The notes below the pieces were generated by a model. It made no database searches. It was given only the letters and a program-made list of their open reading frames with translations, and had not been told where the DNA came from. A program made the translations under genes and the position numbers. From a bacterium (GTDB taxonomy: Bacteria > SZUA-79 > Acidulodesulfobacterales > Acidulodesulfobacteraceae): a stretch of DNA of 64,000 nt. This document shows, one piece after another, positions 17,821 through 27,903 of the stretch. Each line of letters starts with the position of its first letter. The stretch's first letter is position 1. Where the stretch lies: positions 1 to 64,000 of the forward strand of contig JAKAKF010000218.1 in the NCBI GenBank assembly GCA_021813595.1, written 5' to 3'.

Positions 17821-17847
17821 GTCATTGCGAGCCTCAGCGAAGCGATA
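17821..17847. repeat. REP-like intergenic sequence before dapA
   Basis: The 27 bases read GTCATTGCGAG...AGCGAAGCGAT, which resembles the common dispersed sequence with TTGCGAG and GCGAAGC blocks seen between genes in many Proteobacteria. Only one copy is in the window, so repetition in this genome is assumed from that resemblance. It lies between lysA and the ribosome site of dapA. Confidence 0.4.
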
Positions 17848-17882
17848 TTTTTTAACAAATAAATAAAAAAGGAGTTTTAAAT

Positions 17883-18758
17883 ATGTTTAAAGGAGTTTTC
17901 ACGGCAATAGTAACGCCTTTTAAAGGCGGCAAAATAGACGAAAAAGCGCTTAGAAAACTGATAGAATTTCAGATAGAAAACGGAGCGGCGGGAATTGTTG
18001 CGTGCGGAAGCACCGGCGAATCGGCTACGCTTTCGTTTGAAGAGCATATAGACGTTATTAGGATTGCTGCCGAAGCGGCTGAAGGCAAAATTAAAGTTAT
18101 AGCCGGAACCGGTTCTAATAATACGGTAGAAGCCGTTCATCTTGCAAAAGCTGCAGAAAAGTTTAAAATAGACGGACATTTGCAAATTACTCCTTATTAT
18201 AATAAACCTACGCAGGAGGGGCTTTTCCTTCACTTTAAAACGGTAGCCGCCAGTTGTTCCAAACCTGTAATTCTTTATAACGTTCCTACCAGAACGGCGG
18301 TCAATATTCTTCCCGAAACGGTATTGAGGCTTGCAGAAATTGACAATATAACAGGAATTAAAGAAGCAAGCGGTTCTTTGGAGCAGGCAACGGCTATTTT
18401 GAGAAAAGCGCCTGAGAAATTTTGCGTTTTATCCGGCGATGATGCGCTTACCCTTCCGATAATTGCCGTAGGCGGCGGCGGCGTTATCTCGACGGTTTCA
18501 AACATTGTGCCTAAAGATATGTCTCTTATGACGGATTATGCGTTAAAAGGAGACCTTAAGTCTGCAAGGAGGCTTAATTTTAAACTACTTCCGCTTATTC
18601 ATGCAATGTTTATAGAAACTAATCCTATACCGGTAAAAAAAGCTTTAAACATAATGGGATTTATTGAAAATGAAATAAGGCTGCCTTTATCGGAAGCATC
18701 CGGCGGCAGTATAGATAAAATAAAAACAGCCTTAAAAGAATACGGGATACTGCAATAA
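17883..18758 (+). CDS. dapA: 4-hydroxy-tetrahydrodipicolinate synthase
   Basis: 291 residues; condenses pyruvate with aspartate semialdehyde, the first committed step to diaminopimelate and lysine. Catalytic Tyr132 (LYNVPTRT) and Schiff-base Lys160 (ITGIKEASG) are present, along with the GSTGES phosphate-like loop at 42-47. An AAGGAG ribosome site lies upstream of the ATG. Its stop codon shares a base with the dapB start (TAATG), so the two are translationally coupled. Confidence 0.97.
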   Translation: MFKGVFTAIVTPFKGGKIDEKALRKLIEFQIENGAAGIVACGSTGESATLSFEEHIDVIRIAAEAAEGKIKVIAGTGSNNTVEAVHLAKAAEKFKIDGHLQITPYYNKPTQEGLFLHFKTVAASCSKPVILYNVPTRTAVNILPETVLRLAEIDNITGIKEASGSLEQATAILRKAPEKFCVLSGDDALTLPIIAVGGGGVISTVSNIVPKDMSLMTDYALKGDLKSARRLNFKLLPLIHAMFIETNPIPVKKALNIMGFIENEIRLPLSEASGGSIDKIKTALKEYGILQ

Positions 18759-19603
18759 TGGAAAAAAAGGGTATATTAGTTTGCGGGAGCAAAGGGAGAA
18801 TGGGGAATGCTATAATCTCCGTTCTTTCCGATTATCCGGATTTATTATTTATAGGCGGCATAGATTCAAATTATGCCGAAGATGAAACAACAGTTTCGCC
18901 TCTTAAAGATTTAACCGAATTAGAAATCAATAAAGTTTCGGCAGGAAAATTTTTAACTTTAAAAGAAGCTCTTCATTTAACCGCCGCAATTAAGAAAAAA
19001 GTCGTTATAGATTTCACGTCTAAAAGCGCATCATTGATACATGCGGAAGAGGCGGCGCTTTATAATGTTCCTATCGTTATCGGTTCTACCGGATTTTCGG
19101 AAAACGATTTAAAAACGGTAGAAGATTACGGAAAACGTATTCCTATTGTTTTGTCCGGCAATATGAGCTTAGGAATTAACGTTTTAATGAATATCGTTTA
19201 TGATGCGTCAAAATATCTTGGAATAAATTACGATTGTGAAATAATAGAAATGCACCATAAAAAGAAAAAAGACGCTCCAAGCGGAACTGCTAAAATGCTT
19301 GCGGAATCGATAGCTAAACAGAGGCATATTGATCTTGCGGAAAAAGCAGTTTACGGCAGGTGTGGAGACGTAGGAGAAAGAAAAAAAGACGAAATAGGCA
19401 TATTTTCGGTAAGAGCCGGAGATATAATAGGAGAACACAAGGTAATATTTGCCGGAAACGAAGAAATAATAGAAATTACGCATAAGGCAGTATCCAGAAA
19501 TAATTTTGCGCGCGGCGCAATTAAAGCGGCTGTATGGCTTAGCGATAAAAACAAAGGATTTTACGATATGAGAGACGTTTTGGGGTTGAACAAATATGAA
19601 TAA
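18758..19603 (+). CDS. dapB: 4-hydroxy-tetrahydrodipicolinate reductase
   Basis: 281 residues; NAD(P)H-dependent reduction following DapA. The nucleotide motif is [12 protein letters not shown] near the N-terminus. The catalytic region reads [15 protein letters not shown], with the paired His and the Lys of the family, and GARGA-like FARGAIKAA is near the C-terminus. It is slightly longer than the usual 250-270 because of a loop at about 40-70 ([13 protein letters not shown]). It overlaps pyrG by 8 bases. A 154-codon open stretch on the opposite strand here is a shadow. Confidence 0.96.
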   Translation: MEKKGILVCGSKGRMGNAIISVLSDYPDLLFIGGIDSNYAEDETTVSPLKDLTELEINKVSAGKFLTLKEALHLTAAIKKKVVIDFTSKSASLIHAEEAALYNVPIVIGSTGFSENDLKTVEDYGKRIPIVLSGNMSLGINVLMNIVYDASKYLGINYDCEIIEMHHKKKKDAPSGTAKMLAESIAKQRHIDLAEKAVYGRCGDVGERKKDEIGIFSVRAGDIIGEHKVIFAGNEEIIEITHKAVSRNNFARGAIKAAVWLSDKNKGFYDMRDVLGLNKYE

Positions 19604-21380
19604 GACAAAGTATATATTTATAACGGGCGGTGTCGTTTCAAGTCTTGGGAAAGGCATTGCGGCTTCATCCATAGGAGCTCTTCTTGAAGCAAGGGGGCTT
19701 AATATAACAATGCAGAAGCTTGACCCATATATAAACGTAGATCCGGGAACTATGAATCCTTTTCAGCACGGAGAGGTTTTTGTTACCGACGACGGAGCCG
19801 AAACCGACCTTGATCTCGGCCATTACGAAAGATTTACGTCGCTTTCTCTTACAAAAAAGAACAACTTAACAAGCGGACAGGTTTACGATGCCGTTATCAG
19901 CAACGAAAGAAAAGGAGCTTATCTCGGCAAAACCGTTCAAGTAATTCCGCATATAACAGACGAAATAAAAAAAAGAATAATCGAAGCTTCCGAAGGCAAA
20001 GACGTTGCGATTATAGAAATAGGCGGAACGGTAGGCGACATAGAAAGCCTTCCTTTTCTTGAGGCTATAAGACAGTTTAAATTAGACAAAGGCAAAGACG
20101 ACGTTCTTTATATTCATCTAACGCTAGTTCCGTTTATAAAAACGGCAGACGAGCTTAAAACAAAGCCGACCCAGCATTCCGTTAAAGAATTGAGGGCTAT
20201 AGGCATAGAACCTTCGATTATAATATGCAGGGCGGACAGAGTTTTGCCGCAGGATATAAGGGAAAAAATAGCTCTTTTCTGCAACGTCGAAGCAGATGCG
20301 GTTATTACCGCTAAAGACGAAGAGAGCATTTACGACGTTCCGCTTTCCCTTCACGAAGAAAAACTCGATTCAAAAATAATAGAATACTTGAATATATGGG
20401 CTAAATCTCCGGATTTAAACGCATGGACTAATATATCCAATACTTTAAAAACGCTTAAAAATTTAGTTACTATAGCCGTAGTAGGGAAATACGTAAATCT
20501 TAAAGAATCTTATAAAAGCTTAAACGAAAGTCTTATTCACGGCGGTCTTGCCAATAACGTTAGCGTAAATATAAAATATATCAATTCCGAAGATTTAGAA
20601 GGAGACGACTGGAAGGATAACCTTAAAGAATTAGAAGGATGTTCGGGCATACTGGTTCCGGGCGGTTTTGGTTCCCGCGGCATTAGCGGAATGTTGAGGG
20701 CAATTAATTATGCAAGAACCAACAATATTCCTTATTTCGGAATATGCCTCGGAATGCAGCTTATGACGGTAGAATATGCAAAAAACGTGTTGGGTTTGAA
20801 AGACGCAAATTCCTACGAGTTCGACGAAATTACGCCGGATCCGGTAATCAGCATAATGGACGACCAGAAGGATATCGGCAATATGGGCGGAACTATGAGA
20901 TTAGGCGCATATCCATGCGTAATATCTAAAAATACGCTTGCCTATCAAATTTATTATAAAAACAATAAAAAATATCCGGCTAACAATAAAAACTGCGTAA
21001 AGTTGAATCATGACGGAAACATTATTATAAGCGAAAGACACAGGCACAGGTTTGAATTTAACAATAAATACAGAGAAAAATTTAAAACTTCCGGTTTTGT
21101 TTTTTCAGGGACATCGCCGGATGATAAACTTATAGAAATTTGCGAGATTAAAGACCATCCGTGGTATATAGGGTGCCAGTTTCATCCGGAATTCAAATCT
21201 TCGCCGCTGTATCCCCATCCGCTGTTCAGGGAATTTATTGCGGCAGCGGTTAAATATTCGAATAATTTATTATCGATTCAGCCTAAGGTTAAAGTTAAGA
21301 TTAAAGCTAAACATAATATGACGAAAGCAGTCGATAAATTAAATAAAAATAAAAGGAAAAGCAAAAACACGCCTGTTTAA
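19596..21380 (+). CDS. pyrG: CTP synthase
   Basis: 594 residues against about 535-550 in most bacteria. The N-terminal synthetase domain starts at [13 protein letters not shown] and the C-terminal glutamine amidotransferase has its nucleophile in FGICLGMQ with the HPEF partner near the end. The extra length is mostly a basic C-terminal tail of about 35 residues (KVKVKIKAK... onward, Lys/Asn-rich) and a loop of about 20 residues near 450-475 containing repeated Asn/Lys. The enzyme makes CTP from UTP. Here it leads into KDO genes, which need CTP for CMP-KDO. Confidence 0.96.
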   Translation: MNKTKYIFITGGVVSSLGKGIAASSIGALLEARGLNITMQKLDPYINVDPGTMNPFQHGEVFVTDDGAETDLDLGHYERFTSLSLTKKNNLTSGQVYDAVISNERKGAYLGKTVQVIPHITDEIKKRIIEASEGKDVAIIEIGGTVGDIESLPFLEAIRQFKLDKGKDDVLYIHLTLVPFIKTADELKTKPTQHSVKELRAIGIEPSIIICRADRVLPQDIREKIALFCNVEADAVITAKDEESIYDVPLSLHEEKLDSKIIEYLNIWAKSPDLNAWTNISNTLKTLKNLVTIAVVGKYVNLKESYKSLNESLIHGGLANNVSVNIKYINSEDLEGDDWKDNLKELEGCSGILVPGGFGSRGISGMLRAINYARTNNIPYFGICLGMQLMTVEYAKNVLGLKDANSYEFDEITPDPVISIMDDQKDIGNMGGTMRLGAYPCVISKNTLAYQIYYKNNKKYPANNKNCVKLNHDGNIIISERHRHRFEFNNKYREKFKTSGFVFSGTSPDDKLIEICEIKDHPWYIGCQFHPEFKSSPLYPHPLFREFIAAAVKYSNNLLSIQPKVKVKIKAKHNMTKAVDKLNKNKRKSKNTPV

Positions 21381-21431
21381 AATATTATTTAAATTTTTCC
21401 AGCATTTTCGCATAAATTAAAATTAAACGAT

Positions 21432-22274
21432 ATGAAAAAAATAAATGTTTTTACAAAAGAAGATTTAACATCGGAATTAAAATTTAAATTTAATAACGAC
21501 TATCCTTTTGTAATTGCCGGCCCCTGCGTAATAGAGGATGCCGCCGCCATGGACGATATAGTTTCGACGTTGAAGGAATATTCCAGAGAACTAAATTTTA
21601 ATCTTATTTTTAAGGCTTCTTACGATAAAGCAAACAGAACGTCGGTTAATTCTTTCAGGGGTCCCGGCATAGATAAAGGTTTAAAAATATTAAGCGATAT
21701 TAAAGCGAAATATGACGTTCCTATATTAAGCGACGTTCATAGCGCAAAAGAGGCCGAAATTGCGGGCGGCGTTCTCGACGTTATACAGATACCTGCTTTT
21801 TTGTGCCGTCAAACCGATATTATTTTAGAAGCGGCAAAAACAGGAAAAGTAATTAACGTTAAGAAAGGTCAGTTTATGGCGCCATGGGATACGAAATTTA
21901 TAGTAGAAAAAATTGCGTCGGTAGAAAATTATAAGGTGATTTTGACCGAAAGAGGGGTAAGTTTCGGCTATAATAATCTTGTCGTAGATTTCAGGTCTAT
22001 TCCCGTAATGAAAGAAACCGGAGCACTCGTAGTTTTCGATGCTACGCACAGCGTCCAACTGCCTGGGGGAGGGGGCTCAGTTTCTTCTGGAAACAGGGAA
22101 TACGTTATGCCGCTTGCAAGGGCGGCAGCAGCGGCAGGAGTCGACGGTTTGTTTTTTGAAGTCCACACCGATCCGCCGAGAGCTTTAAGCGATTCCGCAA
22201 ATTCCGTTTATTTGAGCTCATTTAAGGATAATTTAAAAAATATTCTGGAAATATCTAAATATAGTAAAATATAA
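21432..22274 (+). CDS. kdsA: 3-deoxy-8-phosphooctulonate (KDO-8-P) synthase
   Basis: 280 residues; condenses phosphoenolpyruvate with arabinose-5-phosphate. Visible motifs: AGPCVIED near residue 30, FKASYDKANRTS, the SFRGPG loop, DVIQIPAFLCRQTD, and VFDATHSVQLPGG. The N-terminal CV and C-terminal FEVHTDPPRALSD stretches carry residues that can bind a metal in class II enzymes; the subclass is not certain. It heads the KDO and Lpt block that runs to lptB. Confidence 0.96.
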   Translation: MKKINVFTKEDLTSELKFKFNNDYPFVIAGPCVIEDAAAMDDIVSTLKEYSRELNFNLIFKASYDKANRTSVNSFRGPGIDKGLKILSDIKAKYDVPILSDVHSAKEAEIAGGVLDVIQIPAFLCRQTDIILEAAKTGKVINVKKGQFMAPWDTKFIVEKIASVENYKVILTERGVSFGYNNLVVDFRSIPVMKETGALVVFDATHSVQLPGGGGSVSSGNREYVMPLARAAAAAGVDGLFFEVHTDPPRALSDSANSVYLSSFKDNLKNILEISKYSKI

Positions 22275-22278
22275 AAAA

Positions 22279-23253
22279 ATGACGCAGCATAATATATTAA
22301 AAACGGCAGAAAATGTGTTAAGAATAGAAGCCGATTCGGTGTCTGCCCTTATAAACAGGCTTGACGATAATTTTGAAAAAATGGTGCATTGCCTTATAGG
22401 GATTAAAGGCAAAGTTATTTTAACCGGAATGGGGAAATCGGGTATTATAGCCAGAAAAATATCTTCTACCCTTGCAAGTACCGGTACTCCATCTTTTTTT
22501 ATGCATCCGGCGGAAGCTTCACATGGAGATCTCGGAGTTATTTCTAAAAACGATGCGGTAATAGTTCTGTCTAACAGCGGAAATACCAAAGAAATAGCTT
22601 CGATACTGCCGGCAATAAAGCTTATAGGCGCTAAAATTATTGGATTTTCAGGCAATAAACATTCGCGTTTATTTGAATTATCGGATTATTTTTTCGACGT
22701 ATCCGTAGCCCAAGAAGCGTGTCCTTATAATATAGCTCCTACCGCGAGCACGACGGCTCAGCTTGCAATCGGCGACGCTCTTGCGGTTGCGCTTTTAAAG
22801 GAGCGGAATTTTTTAGAAGAAGATTTTGCAAAACTTCATCCGGGAGGTTCTATAGGCAAAAAATTTATAAAAGTGGCCGAGTTAATGCATAATGACGAAG
22901 AAATACCTTTGGTCCGGGATACGGTTTTATTAAAGGACGCTATTTTAGAAATGAATTCTAAAAGATTAGGGCTTACCGGAGTTATAGACGAGAATAATAT
23001 TCTATGCGGCATAATAGTCGACGGAGATTTGAGGAGGGCAATGCTTTCTCCGATTGATATAATAAACGAACCGGTAAAAAACATAATGACTAAAAATCCT
23101 AAAACTATACTGAAGAATGCTCTTGCCGTTAACGCTCTGCAAAAAATGGAGGAATCGAAAATTACTTCGCTTTTCGTGGTAGAATCGGAAGGCTATAAAA
23201 ATCCTATCGGAGTTATTCATATTCACGATATAATAAAAGCAGGAATAATATGA
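22279..23253 (+). CDS. kdsD: Arabinose-5-phosphate isomerase
   Basis: 324 residues; SIS domain (about 35-185) followed by two CBS domains (about 205-324). It converts ribulose-5-phosphate to arabinose-5-phosphate, the sugar used by KdsA. GMGKSGIIARKISSTLASTGTPS and HGDLGVI are typical KpsF/GutQ/KdsD motifs. The context between kdsA and kdsC supports KdsD over a capsule paralogue. It starts 4 bases after kdsA and its stop overlaps the kdsC start (ATGA). Confidence 0.95.
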   Translation: MTQHNILKTAENVLRIEADSVSALINRLDDNFEKMVHCLIGIKGKVILTGMGKSGIIARKISSTLASTGTPSFFMHPAEASHGDLGVISKNDAVIVLSNSGNTKEIASILPAIKLIGAKIIGFSGNKHSRLFELSDYFFDVSVAQEACPYNIAPTASTTAQLAIGDALAVALLKERNFLEEDFAKLHPGGSIGKKFIKVAELMHNDEEIPLVRDTVLLKDAILEMNSKRLGLTGVIDENNILCGIIVDGDLRRAMLSPIDIINEPVKNIMTKNPKTILKNALAVNALQKMEESKITSLFVVESEGYKNPIGVIHIHDIIKAGII

Positions 23254-23765
23254 CTAAAAAATTAAATTTTTCCGATATAGAAATTTTAGTTTTCGACGTT
23301 GACGGAGTTTTGACGGACGGAAAAATATATTTATCCGAAAACGGGGTTGAAACAAAAACTTTTTTTGCCCATGACGGGGCAGGCATGAAATTAGCCAAAA
23401 AATCCGGATTAAAAGTCGGTATGATTTCCGCAAGAACAAGTCATGCAGCTTCTTTAAGAGCCAAGGAACTCGGAGTAGATTTTTATATAGAGGGATGCAA
23501 GGATAAATATAAAGCGCTGAAACCGTTATTAGAAGAGTTTAAAATAGACGTTAAAAATTTATTCTACATGGGGGACGATATTGTCGATATAGAACTTTTA
23601 AAATTAGCCGCAATTTCTGCCACGGTTCCTAATGCGCCGGAATACATAAAGGATTGCGCCGACTTTGTAACCTCTAAAAACGGCGGGTGCGGTGCGGTGC
23701 GGGAGGTTTGCGATATAATTTTAAAAGAGAAAGGATTGCTTTTAAAATTTTTGAATTCGTTGTAA
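23250..23765 (+). CDS. kdsC: KDO-8-phosphate phosphatase
   Basis: 171 residues; HAD-superfamily, cap-less C0 type. Nucleophile loop FDVDGVLTDGKIY at about 12-24, motif II Ser/Thr in MISARTS, and motif III/IV GDDIVDIELL near 110-119. It removes phosphate from KDO-8-P. The start overlaps the kdsD stop by 4 bases. The length is typical. Confidence 0.95.
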   Translation: MTKKLNFSDIEILVFDVDGVLTDGKIYLSENGVETKTFFAHDGAGMKLAKKSGLKVGMISARTSHAASLRAKELGVDFYIEGCKDKYKALKPLLEEFKIDVKNLFYMGDDIVDIELLKLAAISATVPNAPEYIKDCADFVTSKNGGCGAVREVCDIILKEKGLLLKFLNSL

Positions 23766-23774
23766 TTAAATTAT

Positions 23775-24362
23775 ATGTCCTTAGACCGGAAAACTATAAG
23801 AATAATTGCGCTTATACTGTCTTTATGCTTTATAGCTATTCTGGCAGTTTTTCTTATACTGCATTATCTTCGCGGCAATACGGGACTTTTCAATTTCAAG
23901 ATATCAAAAGGTTACATAAGCCTTAAAAAAATAGATTATAAATTTTATAAAAAAGGAATTCTTGCTTATGAAATTTTCGCTAAAAGTTTAAACTATAAGT
24001 CTAAAAAGAAAAATATAATAAAATTAAACGCCGTAAAGATTTATATTTACGGCAAAAATAGAAAACCGGCTTATATAATAATAGGGAAAACCGGAAAACT
24101 TAATACCGTTTCTAAAAACGTAATAATTTCAGGCGGCGTTTCGATAAATGGTTCAAACGGCATGCTGATTAAAACTGATATAATAGATTATTTTGCTAAA
24201 AAAGACGAAATAGCGGCTCCTGGCGGCATGAAAATTAAAAGCAAGAATTATTTTATTTCAGGAGAAGGATTTATCTATTACGTAAAAAAGAAATTATTTG
24301 TTTTACGGAAAGACGTTCATTTTTTATCTAATAACGCTAATATGAGAAGGTCGTCTAAATGA
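23775..24362 (+). CDS. lptC: LPS export protein LptC
   Basis: 195 residues. One N-terminal membrane helix (about 9-30), then a periplasmic beta-jellyroll of alternating hydrophobic strands. LptC is the inner-membrane anchor that passes LPS from LptBFG to LptA. Sequence conservation in this family is low. The call rests on length, topology, the YISLKKIDYKFYK-like strand pattern and its position between kdsC and lptA. It overlaps lptA by ATGA. Confidence 0.85.
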   Translation: MSLDRKTIRIIALILSLCFIAILAVFLILHYLRGNTGLFNFKISKGYISLKKIDYKFYKKGILAYEIFAKSLNYKSKKKNIIKLNAVKIYIYGKNRKPAYIIIGKTGKLNTVSKNVIISGGVSINGSNGMLIKTDIIDYFAKKDEIAAPGGMKIKSKNYFISGEGFIYYVKKKLFVLRKDVHFLSNNANMRRSSK

Positions 24363-24910
24363 AAATCAAATTTTATTTTTTTATCGTTTTTATTTTTTTG
24401 CCGATATTTTTACTGTTTCAAAATAATTTATCGCTCGGCGCTTCAACTCGCAATAATTTAAACAATGCGAATAAAACGCATAATAAAACCGATATAAAGT
24501 CCGATTCTTTAACGGTAAACAATAAAACGCATATTGCAGTATTTAAGGGGCACGTGGTGGCTCTTAAGGGCAAACTGAAGATACTGTCGTCTGTACTTAA
24601 AATTATATATACTAAAAAAAATAAAATTAAAATACTTATCGCTACGGGAAACGTGCATATTATAAAAGGCAAAGACAATATTACCGGAGGGAGGGCAGTT
24701 TATTACGATAAAAGGAAAATTGCGGTAATAACGGAAAATCCAGTGGCATACGAGGGGAAAAACAGAATAGCCGGAAAGAAAATAATAATTAATTTTAAAA
24801 CAGGTATTTCTACCGTTATCGGTGGACCAAAACGCGTTAATGCCGTAGTTTATTCAAAAAAGTCAATCAGCGTAAAAAAAAATAACGTAAAAACAAAGAA
24901 ACAAAGATGA
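24359..24910 (+). CDS. lptA: LPS transport periplasmic protein LptA (OstA-like)
   Basis: 183 residues. Signal peptide about 1-28 (ending near SLGAS), then an OstA/LptA jellyroll with DIKSDSLTVNNKTHIAVFKGHVVAL and GNVHIIKGKDNITGGRAVYYD, the repeated strand pattern of the family. A lysine-rich tail follows. LptA bridges the periplasm with LPS. It overlaps lptB by 4 bases (ATGA). Confidence 0.88.
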   Translation: MKIKFYFFIVFIFLPIFLLFQNNLSLGASTRNNLNNANKTHNKTDIKSDSLTVNNKTHIAVFKGHVVALKGKLKILSSVLKIIYTKKNKIKILIATGNVHIIKGKDNITGGRAVYYDKRKIAVITENPVAYEGKNRIAGKKIIINFKTGISTVIGGPKRVNAVVYSKKSISVKKNNVKTKKQR

Positions 24911-25629
24911 TAAAAGCCGTAAATTTAATTAAAAAATTTAAAAAAAGGACGGTAGTAAATGAAGTTTGTCTTGAAATTAGGCCTGGAGAGATAACCGGTC
25001 TTTTAGGCCCCAACGGAGCCGGTAAGACGACTACTTTTAATATGATATCAGGCATGCTTAGGCCGGACGGCGGTTCCATATTTTTGGACGACGTCGACAT
25101 TACTAAACTGCCTATGTATAAACGCGCAAGATTAGGCATAGGTTATTTGCCTCAAGAGACTTCGGTATTCAGGAAACTTACGGCGGAACAGAATCTTACG
25201 GCTATTTTTGAACTTTTAAAAATATCCGAAAAAGAAAAAAATCAGAGGCTTAACGAATTGATAGAAAAATTCGGACTCGAGAAAGTAAGAAAATCTTTTG
25301 TAATGAGCTTATCCGGAGGAGAAAGAAGAAGGGTAGAAGTAGCCAGATCGCTTATACTTTCTCCAAAGTTTATACTTTTAGACGAACCTTTTTCAGGCAT
25401 AGATCCTATCGCCGTAGAGGATATGCAGGATATTCTTATCGGTTTAAAGAAAGATTCAATAGGTATTTTAATAACCGACCATAACGTAAGGGAAGCTTTA
25501 AGGATATGCAACAGCGCATATATAATAAATGACGGAAAAATAATAGAAAAAGGTTCCCCTTCCCACATTATTTCCAGCTCGATTGTTAAAAGATTTTTCC
25601 TTGGAGAAAAGTTTAATCTGGGTATTTAG
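24907..25629 (+). CDS. lptB: LPS export ABC transporter ATPase LptB
   Basis: 240 residues. Walker A GPNGAGKTT (about 36-44), Q-loop YLPQETSVFRKL, signature LSGGERRR, Walker B ILLDEPFSGIDP and the switch His in TDHNVRE. This combination is typical of LptB. It powers extraction of LPS by LptF-LptG, encoded separately at 35.9-38.1 kb. Last gene of the run that starts at dapA; a long hairpin follows before rpoN. Confidence 0.97.
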   Translation: MIKAVNLIKKFKKRTVVNEVCLEIRPGEITGLLGPNGAGKTTTFNMISGMLRPDGGSIFLDDVDITKLPMYKRARLGIGYLPQETSVFRKLTAEQNLTAIFELLKISEKEKNQRLNELIEKFGLEKVRKSFVMSLSGGERRRVEVARSLILSPKFILLDEPFSGIDPIAVEDMQDILIGLKKDSIGILITDHNVREALRICNSAYIINDGKIIEKGSPSHIISSSIVKRFFLGEKFNLGI

Positions 25630-25658
25630 ATTTAAATGTTATATAATTAATATATAAT

Positions 25659-25709
25659 CCTTAAATCACCATTAGAGACTATAAAATTGTCTATAACGGT
25701 GATTTAAGG
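25659..25709. other. Long imperfect hairpin between lptB and rpoN
   Basis: CCTTAAATCACC at 25659-25670 pairs perfectly with GGTGATTTAAGG at 25698-25709. The inner bases continue the stem (AGAGAC with GTCT...), giving 21 positions with two mismatches and a 9-base AT loop. No T-run follows the right arm, so it is not a standard intrinsic terminator. It may be an RNA-stability or processing element, a repeat, or a protein site in the leader of rpoN. Confidence 0.7.
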
Positions 25710-25789
25710 AACTATATAACTTAATTGAAATATATAGCTCTGCATCGATTTAACGGCGATTATTAATTTGTTTTTTCAGGAGTTTTTTT

Positions 25790-27268
25790 ATGAGCGGTAT
25801 GGAACTGAGGCAAAATCTTAAACTGTCCCAACAGTTGGTGATGACCCCGCAGCTGCAGCTTGCGATCAAGATGCTTGCTCTTAACAATATCGAACTTTCA
25901 GATATGGTTAAACAAGAAATATTGGAAAACCCTATTCTTGATGCCGAATCTGCCGGCGTGAAAAGTGAAGACGAAGCCGAAAATTATAAACCTGAAGATG
26001 CGCTTCCGTCTAATATTCCGGTTGAAGCCGATTCCGAATCGGAACAAGGTTTTAATGAAATTGCTCAGTACTTGGTGAACTATAACGAACAGCTTGTAGA
26101 TTTATCTAAAAACGACGGTATTTTAGGCGCAGGAGACAATAATTATTTAGAATATAAATTAGAGAGCAGTTTTTATAGAGGTGAAACGCTTTACGAACAT
26201 GTAATGGAGCAAGTCAGAACCGGTAATTTTTCGGACGATGAAATTATGCTTGCCGAATACATTGCCGGCAATTTAGACTCTAAAGGATTTCTTGCGGTTT
26301 CAATAAAAGACCTTGAATATTTTGTAAAAAAAAATATTTCACACGATATAAACGCTACTTTTGTACCGAATACGCTTTATAAAATTAATATATTAGAACC
26401 TGTAGGATTAGCCGCCGATAACGTAATATCAAGTCTGGCTATTCAAGCGGATTTTTATTTCAAGGGCGATGCTCTGCTAAAAGAATTAATAAATAAGTAC
26501 TTAAAAGAAGTAGCCGCTAAAAATTATCAAAAAATATGCAAAGAAACAAAAACAAGTTTAGAAAAAGTTTTGCTTTCTATAGAAAATTTAAAAAAATTAA
26601 ATCCGAACCCGGCGGCTAATTTCAGCAAAGAAGCGCCTCGTTACATTGTTCCGGATCTTTTCCTAAAAAAAGAGAATGATCGTTACGTGGTATATATGCA
26701 GGACGATTCTATTCCGGAGATAAAAATCAATTCTTATTATAAAAAGGTTATCAGCGGTGAAATAGCGGTATCGCCCGATATTAAAAATTATGCCGAAGAA
26801 AGATTTAAATCGGCTATGTGGTTAATGAAAAGCATTAATACGAGAAAAGAAACTATTTTAAATATTGCACAGAAAATAGTCGATAAACAGTACGATTATT
26901 TCGATAAATGCGGCGGCAACCTGAAACCTTTGATTCTAAAAGATATATCCGAAGAGCTTAATATTCATGAATCTACCGTTTCCAGAGCTACCGCGAATAA
27001 ATATTTAAGCACCCACATGGGAGTATTCGAGCTTAAAAATTTTTTTACCGGAGCTTCATACGGCGAATCTTCATCCGGTAACGTTATGGCGAGAATCAAA
27101 TCTATTATAGATTCAGAACATTTTATCGGCAAAGTTTATAAAGATGCGGAAATCGTTGATATTTTAAAGAAACAGGGTATTAATATAGCAAGAAGGACGA
27201 TTGCAAAATATAGGGATATTATGAATATACCGCCTTCAAGTATAAGGCATAAAAATATTTTATTATAA
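25790..27268 (+). CDS. rpoN: RNA polymerase sigma-54 factor
   Basis: 492 residues. Region I is glutamine- and leucine-rich (ELRQNLKLSQQLVMTPQLQLAIKML, residues 4-28), followed by an acidic spacer (about 55-95), the core-binding domain and the DNA-binding domain. The C-terminal RpoN box is conserved as ARRTIAKYRDIM near 474-485. It directs transcription from -24/-12 promoters with enhancer proteins such as the NtrX encoded at 41 kb. The AGGAG site before ATG 25790 supports the start. Confidence 0.97.
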   Translation: MSGMELRQNLKLSQQLVMTPQLQLAIKMLALNNIELSDMVKQEILENPILDAESAGVKSEDEAENYKPEDALPSNIPVEADSESEQGFNEIAQYLVNYNEQLVDLSKNDGILGAGDNNYLEYKLESSFYRGETLYEHVMEQVRTGNFSDDEIMLAEYIAGNLDSKGFLAVSIKDLEYFVKKNISHDINATFVPNTLYKINILEPVGLAADNVISSLAIQADFYFKGDALLKELINKYLKEVAAKNYQKICKETKTSLEKVLLSIENLKKLNPNPAANFSKEAPRYIVPDLFLKKENDRYVVYMQDDSIPEIKINSYYKKVISGEIAVSPDIKNYAEERFKSAMWLMKSINTRKETILNIAQKIVDKQYDYFDKCGGNLKPLILKDISEELNIHESTVSRATANKYLSTHMGVFELKNFFTGASYGESSSGNVMARIKSIIDSEHFIGKVYKDAEIVDILKKQGINIARRTIAKYRDIMNIPPSSIRHKNILL

Positions 27269-27301
27269 ACAATACACATTAACAAAAAGGAGACCAAAAA
27301 G

Positions 27302-27832
27302 ATGAACATTGCAGTTACGTTTAAGCATATCGATTCCAGCGATGCTATAAGGCAGTATGCCGAATCAAAATTCCAAAAATTAGAAAAGTATTTAAACAAT
27401 ATTATGGATGTGCATATTACTCTTAGTATCGAACGTGTCGACCATAAAGAATCCGGCGTTGCGCAGATTAAATTAACGGCAAAAAACCTTACCGTAAATG
27501 CGGAAGAAAAATCGGCAGACATATACAGCGCCATAGACCTTTTGCTGGAAAAAGTCGAGTCGCAGATTAAAAAGCATAAGGAGAAGATGAGAAGAAAAGA
27601 GCACGTAGAAGAAGGAGCGGACTTATTTTCCGAAACAGACGACGATTCGTCTTTAGATATTGCAATAAAAGACGATTATGAAAGACAGCCGTTAAGCGTT
27701 AAAGAAGCCTTGCATAAATTAGAAAAAAGAAACAAAGATTTTATAATTTTCAAAGATAAAGAATCATCCAAAGTATCTTTCATTTATCGCGGCGATGACG
27801 GCGAAATTTCTATGATAACCCCTGAATTTTAA
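27302..27832 (+). CDS. hpf: Ribosome hibernation-promoting factor, long form
   Basis: 176 residues: an N-terminal ribosome-binding domain (1-100, starting MNIAVTFKHIDSSDAIRQYAESK) and a C-terminal dimerisation domain (about 118-176) with the RQPLSVKEA and FIYRGDDGEISMITPEF stretches. This long form makes 100S ribosome dimers in resting cells. It follows rpoN with an AAGGAG ribosome site, the common rpoN-hpf arrangement. Confidence 0.95.
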   Translation: MNIAVTFKHIDSSDAIRQYAESKFQKLEKYLNNIMDVHITLSIERVDHKESGVAQIKLTAKNLTVNAEEKSADIYSAIDLLLEKVESQIKKHKEKMRRKEHVEEGADLFSETDDDSSLDIAIKDDYERQPLSVKEALHKLEKRNKDFIIFKDKESSKVSFIYRGDDGEISMITPEF

Positions 27833-27903
27833 TCAATAAAGCGATTTACATATGCAACGGTAACGGAAATTAAATTTAAACGTATAAATTAAATATAATT
27901 GAC

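Noticed and set aside
19208..19672. Minus-strand open frame of 154 codons across dapB and pyrG
   Set aside because: It lies opposite two strongly conserved genes, has no ribosome site, and its translation has no family pattern.
22233..22655. Minus-strand open frame of 140 codons opposite kdsD
   Set aside because: Complete overlap with an intact conserved gene; a by-product of codon use.
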